A stretch of DNA of 64,000 nucleotides, from the NCBI GenBank assembly GCA_001642945.1, contig LGRT01000034.1, positions 1 through 64,000 of the forward strand. Reading direction: 5' to 3'. Both the position numbers and the translations under genes were made by a program. Shown in pieces: positions 58,081 to 64,000 of this stretch. The DNA comes from Rhodobacteraceae bacterium SB2 (GTDB taxonomy: Bacteria > Pseudomonadota > Alphaproteobacteria > Rhodobacterales > Rhodobacteraceae). Every line of letters begins with the position of its first letter. Positions within the stretch are counted from its first letter, which is position 1. Under the pieces are notes generated by a model that made no database searches, was not told the origin of the DNA, and saw only the letters and a program-made list of their open reading frames with translations.

Positions 58081-58533
58081 TTAGGCTTTTAAAGGTAGTG
58101 TCTTTTGTCTTTTTTTCAGCAGCCCTAAAAGATGTTCAGCCTCATGCACATCTGTCATTTGAAAAATGTCAGAGCTATAATCTGCATAACCTACAATGCT
58201 CTCGCAAAGTTCGTTAGACGCCATATAGTAAAGAGTTTTGCCTTTTTTTTCAGAAACAACCCAGCCTGCCTTAACTGTTTCTTTAAGATAAGTTGAGATT
58301 GTTTGCCTGCTAATATTCAATTCTTTTGCAATCTGAGTTAATGTGTAAGGTTCCTTTACCACCGCTCCAACATAGAGTAGCCTTCCGAAAACTGCCTTCT
58401 CGGGCGAACTTTGAAACCAAGCTGCCATCTGACTTTCAGCAATCCATCGCTGGCGATCTTTAAAAATCTGAATTTCAGTCAACGCTAAATAATATGAAAA
58501 ATCATTTAACGCAGCTTTATAAATATCAACCAT
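58081..58533 (-). CDS. Winged-helix transcriptional regulator (MarR/ArsR-like)
   Basis: A 150-residue DNA-binding protein. A helical N-terminus (IQIFKDRQRWIAESQMAAWF) precedes a winged helix at about residues 55-110: TLTQIAKELNISRQTISTYLKETV, then the wing WVVSEKKGKTLYYMAS. The rest is a helical dimerisation tail. No metal-binding cysteine motif is seen. Start ATG 58533 has GGAG six bases upstream. It is divergent from the TolC-like gene with a palindrome between them, so it probably controls that gene and itself. The surrounding DNA is markedly AT-rich. Confidence 0.8.
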   Translation of the reverse strand: MVDIYKAALNDFSYYLALTEIQIFKDRQRWIAESQMAAWFQSSPEKAVFGRLLYVGAVVKEPYTLTQIAKELNISRQTISTYLKETVKAGWVVSEKKGKTLYYMASNELCESIVGYADYSSDIFQMTDVHEAEHLLGLLKKRQKTLPLKA

Positions 58534-58557
58534 CGTTTGCTCCAATTTTTTTTCATT

Positions 58558-58572
58558 TAGTATTTCATACTA
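58558..58572. promoter_or_regulatory. Palindromic operator candidate
   Basis: TAGTAT and ATACTA form a perfect 6-bp inverted repeat around TTC, 25 bases upstream of the winged-helix gene and 152 bases before the divergent TolC-like gene. Size and position fit the site of a dimeric winged-helix repressor. Confidence 0.4.
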
Positions 58573-58724
58573 TAAAGAACGTCTTGTGCCCAAATTTTAC
58601 TGTTGAATAAAACACTACTTTTTGTTTCTGATCACTACAAAAAAACCGCTCATTTTCTTCGTTACAATTTAAATTTTTAATCTTATAAGGATATCTTGTA
58701 TGCAAAGTAGCGTTGGGATTATTT

Positions 58725-60443
58725 ATGAATATTAAGACTTTTTCAATGGTCTTCTCTTGCTTACTTCTAGGTCCCATTGGCTGTAGTATTTCAACAACGA
58801 GTAATCAAACCGCACAAAATCTATCAAATATAGAAGTGAGTTCTGATCAATACCAGACGACTTTAGTTGATGTTTATGCTAGCTGTCCAAAATCAAAAAA
58901 CGGCTTTAAACTATTGAAAAGTAAAAAAATAGCAATGAATAACGTATGTTATTTTGAACCAGCTCAAGGTTTAGATACAAAACGTAAAACTCAAAACGGC
59001 CTAAAAAAAACTACAGTAAAAATAAAAAATCCAACTGGTCAAGCTCAACGAGATAATAATAAAGATATTGGTAATAAATCCGAAACATCTAACTCTTCTG
59101 AAATTCTGTCGAACTCTGAAGAAGGTTTTTTAACCAGCTTCCTTAATTCCAGCTATTTGTTCGAACCTAAAATTAAGAGTGAGTCCTCAAAAATGAAAAG
59201 TAAAACTCTTTTTGATTTGGATTTGGCAAACAACAAAAAAATAAGCTTTAAAAATGGTTCAATTAGTGCGGCAAAGCGCGTAATGGAAGATAGCTCTAAA
59301 GTAAAGCTGTCTTTATTTGCTATAAAAAGTTCTGAAAAAAGTACGGAGCTAATTAAAGCTGCATTACGCCCGCAAGTCACAGGAAGTTTATATGCCGGAC
59401 TGGAAAATGTTGATAACCCAGGCATAGGCGCTGTAGGATCACTTAATTTAAGTAAGTTGCTTTATGACGGGGGCCAATCAAAACTTCAGCAGCAAGCATT
59501 AAAATATGACGTGAATGCTTTATTTGAAAGTTACAGAGAAACGGCAAACGAGGAGTTATTATCTAATCTGAGCGCAATCGTTGAGCTTGATTCTGCTTTT
59601 CAATTAAAGACATTGGCACGCACTAGGATTGACCGTTTAGAGGAATTAAAACAAAAACTATCTGTGCTCAAAATGGCAGGTGCAATCGACGCTACTACGA
59701 TCGCACAGTCTAACTTATTAGTCTCAAAGCTAATGCTTAGAGTAGAAGAACTAGAACAGCAATTTGAAATAGCTCAACAGAAATTCAAAAACAAATATGG
59801 TATCGAATTGACCTCATCTCCAATGGATAAGTCTCTTCGAAATTTTTGTGAAAAAGAATTTGAGAACAAAAATAAATTGTTGAATGCTCCTAGCATATTA
59901 AGAGAGTACTTTTACCTTCAAAAAGCCCGAACAGAACTTACCGAACTTAAAACAAAATCAGATTATACAATTGGAGTTGAGGCAGGCTTACAGCAGTCAA
60001 TAGATATGTCTAGCACCCAACTTACGCCATCTTTTGGTGTAGTGATAAGAAAAAACTTATCAGATGGAAACAAGTTAGCTACTGAAATTACTTTAGGCGA
60101 GAAGAAAATTATTTCTCAAGAGCAAGTAATTAAAGGTCAATATCAGCTGTTGGAAACTAAGGTTAAAGAAATTCGAATTGATCTAAGGTCTTTCAAGCGA
60201 AAACTAGATATCAACAATCTGAACGTTCAATATACGTTAGATGAAATATTATTCCTTGAAAAACAACTCTCTATAGGTCAGTCAAAGTTGACAAGCATAG
60301 TTTCAGCTGAAGCTCAACTTTTTGAACTTGAAACACAAACTGTACGTCTCAGGTCCCAAAACTACCTGTCAAAGCTAATGCTCTTAGCTTCGCTCGGAAA
60401 ATTGACTGACGAACTTAATATAAAGTTAGTCCCGCTTTACTAG
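58725..60443 (+). CDS. TolC-like outer-membrane efflux/secretion protein
   Basis: A 572-residue outer-membrane factor. The N-terminal signal peptide ends in a lipobox-like GPIGC (Cys20), so it may be lipid-anchored. A lysine- and serine-rich linker of about 180 residues with no recognised fold follows, an unusual extension. From about residue 190 the TolC fold is evident: alternating beta strands (RPQVTGSLYAGLEN) and long coiled-coil helices (ELKQKLSVLKMAGAIDATTIAQSNLLVSKLMLRVEELEQQF), repeated once (TIGVEAGLQQSIDMSST, then the second helical pair). Such proteins form the outer-membrane channel of type I secretion systems. The neighbouring giant surface protein is a plausible client. ATG 58725 follows GGGA. 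Low GC suggests acquisition by transfer. Confidence 0.82.
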   Translation: MNIKTFSMVFSCLLLGPIGCSISTTSNQTAQNLSNIEVSSDQYQTTLVDVYASCPKSKNGFKLLKSKKIAMNNVCYFEPAQGLDTKRKTQNGLKKTTVKIKNPTGQAQRDNNKDIGNKSETSNSSEILSNSEEGFLTSFLNSSYLFEPKIKSESSKMKSKTLFDLDLANNKKISFKNGSISAAKRVMEDSSKVKLSLFAIKSSEKSTELIKAALRPQVTGSLYAGLENVDNPGIGAVGSLNLSKLLYDGGQSKLQQQALKYDVNALFESYRETANEELLSNLSAIVELDSAFQLKTLARTRIDRLEELKQKLSVLKMAGAIDATTIAQSNLLVSKLMLRVEELEQQFEIAQQKFKNKYGIELTSSPMDKSLRNFCEKEFENKNKLLNAPSILREYFYLQKARTELTELKTKSDYTIGVEAGLQQSIDMSSTQLTPSFGVVIRKNLSDGNKLATEITLGEKKIISQEQVIKGQYQLLETKVKEIRIDLRSFKRKLDINNLNVQYTLDEILFLEKQLSIGQSKLTSIVSAEAQLFELETQTVRLRSQNYLSKLMLLASLGKLTDELNIKLVPLY

Positions 60444-60447
60444 TTTT

Positions 60448-60482
60448 AAAAAGAAATGAGATGCAGATTAACTGCATCTCAT
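60448..60482 (-). terminator. Terminator between convergent TolC-like and surface-protein genes
   Basis: An 11-bp perfect stem (ATGAGATGCAG with CTGCATCTCAT) around a five-base loop. On the minus strand it is followed by TTTCTTTTT, so it should end the large surface-protein transcript; on the plus strand the T run is missing but the hairpin may still help. Confidence 0.75.
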
Positions 60483-60507
60483 CTCGCTTCACTTAAAAGA
60501 TATAAGT

Positions 60508-63500
60508 TTAAACAATATCGATGGTCACCGCCGTTATTGTTTCTGCTGAACCAACAGCAGCTTGCTGTGCATCATATCCAGATATCGTTCCGTTAATTGT
60601 TAAATCAAAATCAGTAACATCACTCTCTAACGTAAACGTTATCTTACCAATACTGTTTGAGTCAGTGAATTTAGATATCAATTCATACTCAGTCCCTGAA
60701 ATTGTCTCTTTCCAAGTACTAGCCTCACTTATTATTGGCACCGCGTCACCAGCCGAAAATTCCCAGTTTGAACTGGAGGATGTGAAAATGTTGCTTTGAA
60801 AGTTACTTGCTGGAGTATAGGCAGTTACCGCGGTCAATCCGTCTCTAGAAATACTCGATGTATCAACAGAAGCATATAAAGGTGGTATATCACTTGAAGC
60901 CACTAGGCCATCTGAAGAGCTGGCTGTTCCAGCAGCAGAAATTTGAAATTCGAAACCAGTTACACTTTCCATCGCAGCAGTCTGTACACCATTCTGATTT
61001 AACGACAAATCAACTGTATAAGTGTTTCCAGATTTTGTTGTAGTTGAAGTAATCAAGTCTCCTAAGACGGTAAGATCAAAACTATCCGTAGCGTCAGTTC
61101 CGCCCTTACCGTCTGATGCAGTGACAGTGACAGTTGTCGTGCCCGGAGTAAGACCTGAAACCGATAATGCTCCTGCACTACTGACAGAAGCTGTTCCTGT
61201 TGATGAAGTAGCAGTATAGGTAAGTGAATCTCCATCGACATCGGAGAAAAACGTGGAAAGATTATCCGATAATGAAAAGGAACTCGTAGCATTCTGATCC
61301 GAAATACCCGATCCAGTCAGTGCTGGATCATCGTTTACGGAGGATATTACGACTGAAACAGTCTGTGTTAAATCGCTAGTAGATGACACACCATCACTAA
61401 CGACGACGGTAAAACTGTCAGAACCGGTCGCATTAGCTGTAGGAACGTAACTATAACTACCGTTCCCATTGTCTGCAATAGTACCTTTTTCTGGCGTAGA
61501 GTATGTATAAGTTAAACTATCTCCATCGCCGTCTGTCACACCTACAGTTCCATTCGTAGTGGTGTCTTCAGTTACCGCTAAGTCCTTTGCAGATTCACCA
61601 GACGGCGCGTCAGCTACGGCTTCTATTGTAACAGCAACATTTTGCGTAATTGAAGAAGCTGTTCCATTTTCATTAACGGTTATTACAAAGCTATCAGAAC
61701 CATTTTCGTTAGCAGCGGGAGTATAGGTAAATGTTCCGTCAGCATCAGCATCGGTGATAGTGCCTTTTGTAGGAGTGCTGTAGGTATAAGTTAATGTGTC
61801 ACCATCAACGTCAGTGGCCGTGATTGACCCATCAGCCGCAGTGTCTTCTGTCACAGCCAGGGTAGCAGACACAGATGACCCGACTACTGGCAGGTCGTTT
61901 ACGGCAGTCACTACTACGATTGCTGGTAGAGAGGCCCCTCCCCCGGCGGGAGTAAGCGTAAAATTAACACTTCCATTGAAATCCGCTGCTGGCGTAAATG
62001 TTCCTGCTACGCTATCATAAACGCCTTTCGCATCTTGACCACTTTCTAAGGTATAAGTTGCTCCAGAATATTCTGAATTTACAACAGATATCGCAGTCCC
62101 ATCTTCTTCTCCCGATCCAGCTGGAATAGCGTCTACAACTTGAAGCGTTGCCGTTGAAGTGGCGGACTCACCAGCTGTATCCGTCACTGTGTAAGAAAAC
62201 GAAACCGTTTCATTTTCTTCTCCATCTGCTGGCGCGAACGAGAAACTGCCGTCGCCATTATCCGTTATCGTGCCAGAGGCTCCAGCGGTTTGTGATAATG
62301 CGGTAAGAGTATAAGTATCTCCAACATCTACATCAGTTACACCACTCGCGAAGTTAGACTTATCGTAACTGACAGAAACGCTATCTCTTTGTATCCCTAA
62401 ATCGACTGCTGCTGCAGTCGGTGCATCGTTGGTATTAGCCACAGTAATTGTAACATCTTGAGCAGCAGCCAAACCATAAGCATCTGTCGCCGTTATAGTG
62501 ACAAGGGTGCTGGCAACATCAGCATTTTCCGGTGTACCAGATAAGGCTCCAGTAGATGCGTCTATGCTCAACCAGCTCGGATTACTCGCAATACTATATG
62601 TAAGAACGTCATTTTCATCATGATTATTTGCTATATCTGGGTCGCTAAACAGTGCTGATGCATCATATGTGAACGCAGAATCTTCTGAAGCCGAAGCGGT
62701 TACCGCACCCGTGGAAGTGGTCTGTGGAGCATCATTTAAATTAGTTACCGTGAACTTAAAGGATGTTTCAATTGAAGCTGATGTTCCTGCCACATCTTGT
62801 GCAGAAACTATGACAGAATAATCTCCAAGAGCTGCAGAACTTGGAGCACCGCTAATGACGCCGGTGTCTGCATTTATAGTCACCCCAGGAGGCAAACCTG
62901 TAGCTGAATAAGTAAGTTTTTCTGCTGTATCTGGGTCAGTAAACTGATCGGCAGTTGTCACATTTGTTATTGTGTCGCCTTGAACATATGACCCCTGATC
63001 CACTATAGCGGTTGCAGTTGAATCTAAAACTACCGCATCATTGGCACCTTCTAGCGAAACAATTATTATCTTTGTTAAAGGGACACCCGCGACCAATTCG
63101 ACAGCAGCTCCGTTAGAATCCAAAATGCTTACTTTAAAGGCTTCAGTGATTTGAAAGTTGCTATCATCTTTAAAACCAGCATCTGAGGCGGTCAAACCAT
63201 CGTTGACTGTCCCTTTAGCGGTTGATGCTTGTAGAGCATTCAACGCTGCTACATTAGCCGAGCCATAAGTGTATGTCCAAACACCGGCTTCCGTGATAGC
63301 CAAACTGCCAGTATTGTCTCCTAAACCTACAACTGTCGTACTAAATTTGTAACTTATATCATCCGTGCTATCCGGATCACCTAAAGATAAAGTACCACTA
63401 GTGGAAATGTCACCAGAGGTTGTATCTGGTGTAGCGTCTTCGCTTAAAGCTGATCTAGTTGACCCTGTTACTTTCACAAGAGAACTCGCTAAAGCTCCAA

Positions 63501-64000
63501 TGTCAGTTGTATTGTCTTTTAGGACATCCAAAATAGAATTTGACGCCCCGGAGGCGGCGGACTCAACCGCTGCCTCTACAAGCAATGCCTGTGATGCGTA
63601 AAAAATATCAGAAGTGGTTGAAACGTCTGTTATACTTCCGAGACTTGATGAGACGTTTCCAATTGCTGAAGACAAATCTGCTTTGAGGGTTGCATCCGCA
63701 TTCATTGTTGGAGCAGCTGCAGAAATAATGGTACCTACGAAGGCAGCGTCTATGTTAATAACGCTATCCGCCGCTGCGCTCGCTGCTATTTCGGTTGCTA
63801 CAGCGCTGAGTGCTTTTCCTAAAATGTCGCCTTTATCACCTCCTCCAGCAGTAGCAGATTCAGCCTCAGCAATAGTGTTTGCAACAGCCACAATTTGAGC
63901 AGCTTTTGCCGCATATGCAATGGCGTCAGCACTCGTAGAATCAACACTAGAGCTGAAAGGGTTATAGCTTGTGAGATCGACATCTGAGCTCAAACCGAGA
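60508..64000 (-). CDS. Partial giant surface protein with VCBS, cadherin-like and Ig-like repeats
   Basis: The frame is open to the right edge, so the N-terminus is missing; 1164 codons are visible. The first 190 residues are an alanine-rich helical segment preceded by VDLTSYNPF, a sequence often found after a carboxypeptidase-like or SdrD-type domain in such proteins. Then come a VCBS-like domain (SLAITEAGVWTYTYG), putative-Ig (He_PIG) modules (NPSWLSIDASTGALSGTPENAD), three or more cadherin-like repeats (DVDGDTLTYTYSTPTKGTI and GSDSFVITV), an SxSVSSAGALSVSG module and a C-terminal beta domain of about 190 residues (TVDLSLNQNG, VTGFEFQISA). This C-terminal domain resembles a cohesin-type sandwich, weakly. 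Likely a calcium-stabilised adhesin exported by type I secretion. Confidence 0.88.
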   Translation of the reverse strand, partial: LGLSSDVDLTSYNPFSSSVDSTSADAIAYAAKAAQIVAVANTIAEAESATAGGGDKGDILGKALSAVATEIAASAAADSVINIDAAFVGTIISAAAPTMNADATLKADLSSAIGNVSSSLGSITDVSTTSDIFYASQALLVEAAVESAASGASNSILDVLKDNTTDIGALASSLVKVTGSTRSALSEDATPDTTSGDISTSGTLSLGDPDSTDDISYKFSTTVVGLGDNTGSLAITEAGVWTYTYGSANVAALNALQASTAKGTVNDGLTASDAGFKDDSNFQITEAFKVSILDSNGAAVELVAGVPLTKIIIVSLEGANDAVVLDSTATAIVDQGSYVQGDTITNVTTADQFTDPDTAEKLTYSATGLPPGVTINADTGVISGAPSSAALGDYSVIVSAQDVAGTSASIETSFKFTVTNLNDAPQTTSTGAVTASASEDSAFTYDASALFSDPDIANNHDENDVLTYSIASNPSWLSIDASTGALSGTPENADVASTLVTITATDAYGLAAAQDVTITVANTNDAPTAAAVDLGIQRDSVSVSYDKSNFASGVTDVDVGDTYTLTALSQTAGASGTITDNGDGSFSFAPADGEENETVSFSYTVTDTAGESATSTATLQVVDAIPAGSGEEDGTAISVVNSEYSGATYTLESGQDAKGVYDSVAGTFTPAADFNGSVNFTLTPAGGGASLPAIVVVTAVNDLPVVGSSVSATLAVTEDTAADGSITATDVDGDTLTYTYSTPTKGTITDADADGTFTYTPAANENGSDSFVITVNENGTASSITQNVAVTIEAVADAPSGESAKDLAVTEDTTTNGTVGVTDGDGDSLTYTYSTPEKGTIADNGNGSYSYVPTANATGSDSFTVVVSDGVSSTSDLTQTVSVVISSVNDDPALTGSGISDQNATSSFSLSDNLSTFFSDVDGDSLTYTATSSTGTASVSSAGALSVSGLTPGTTTVTVTASDGKGGTDATDSFDLTVLGDLITSTTTKSGNTYTVDLSLNQNGVQTAAMESVTGFEFQISAAGTASSSDGLVASSDIPPLYASVDTSSISRDGLTAVTAYTPASNFQSNIFTSSSSNWEFSAGDAVPIISEASTWKETISGTEYELISKFTDSNSIGKITFTLESDVTDFDLTINGTISGYDAQQAAVGSAETITAVTIDIV

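Noticed and set aside
1-64000. Insertion sequence, prophage or toxin-antitoxin system
   Set aside because: No transposase, integrase, phage structural gene or paired small toxin-antitoxin genes could be recognised on either strand.

Overview
This window looks like a chromosomal segment of a marine alphaproteobacterium of the family Rhodobacteraceae (Roseobacter group). The inference rests on the C4-type 5-aminolevulinate synthase HemA, the very long B12-dependent ribonucleotide reductase NrdJ, the RodZ-like gene next to ispG, a DUF502 membrane protein, a LuxR-type receptor without a synthase, and many TRAP/Roseobacter-style dehydrogenases. Base composition is moderate over most of the window and becomes clearly AT-rich from about 57.9 kb to 60.5 kb. 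The genus cannot be fixed from sequence alone. I see no rRNA operon, CRISPR array, transposase or integrase.

Layout. (a) 1-9.7 kb, minus strand: a giant secreted-type protein (3110 aa) made of RTX calcium repeats, about ten PPC modules, a clostripain-type (C11) protease domain and a dockerin-like C-terminus. Its stop codon overlaps the start of a second gene that runs off the left edge and begins with a cohesin-like domain. This unit abuts the 3' end of a tRNA-Val. (b) 10.3-22 kb: housekeeping block with lon, tRNA-Asp, ispG, a RodZ-like protein and hemA on the minus strand, an M20 peptidase and a haloacetate-dehalogenase-like hydrolase on the plus strand, then a periplasmic DsbA-like protein and an M48 protease-TPR protein. 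(c) 21.7-34.4 kb, plus strand: aminotransferase, AMIN/amidase_3 cell-wall amidase, PBP1A, prfB, an amidase, then the fatty-acid cluster fabD-fabG-acpP-fabF followed by mltG. (d) 34.4-50.2 kb: an SDR, an NDH-2-like dehydrogenase fused to a cyclic-nucleotide-binding domain, a GMC oxidoreductase, nrdJ with tandem NrdR-box-like sites, a FrnE-like DsbA protein with an acyl-CoA ligase, an XRE-cupin regulator, a peptide-binding protein, 3-hydroxybutyrate dehydrogenase and a DUF1127 protein. (e) 50.5-57 kb: DUF502 protein, pseudouridine catabolism (psuK-psuG), a DUF4198/HupE pair suggesting nickel or cobalt uptake, and rpsB-tsf. (f) 57-64 kb: a LuxR-type regulator, a small winged-helix regulator divergent from a TolC-like outer-membrane protein, and a very large cadherin/VCBS-type surface protein that runs off the right edge.

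How it fits together. Most of the centre is core metabolism: envelope synthesis (PBP1A, amidase, MltG, RodZ-like), fatty-acid synthesis, translation (prfB, rpsB, tsf, two tRNAs), isoprenoid and heme precursors. Both ends hold large extracellular, calcium-dependent, repeat-rich proteins that would need type I secretion; the only candidate secretion component in view is the TolC-like protein at 58.7 kb. The most unusual element is the left edge, where a dockerin-bearing protease and a cohesin-like protein appear translationally coupled. Other points worth attention are a probable small RNA or attenuator upstream of 3-hydroxybutyrate dehydrogenase, the structured leader of nrdJ, and a head-to-head gene overlap in which one piece of DNA encodes two signal peptides.
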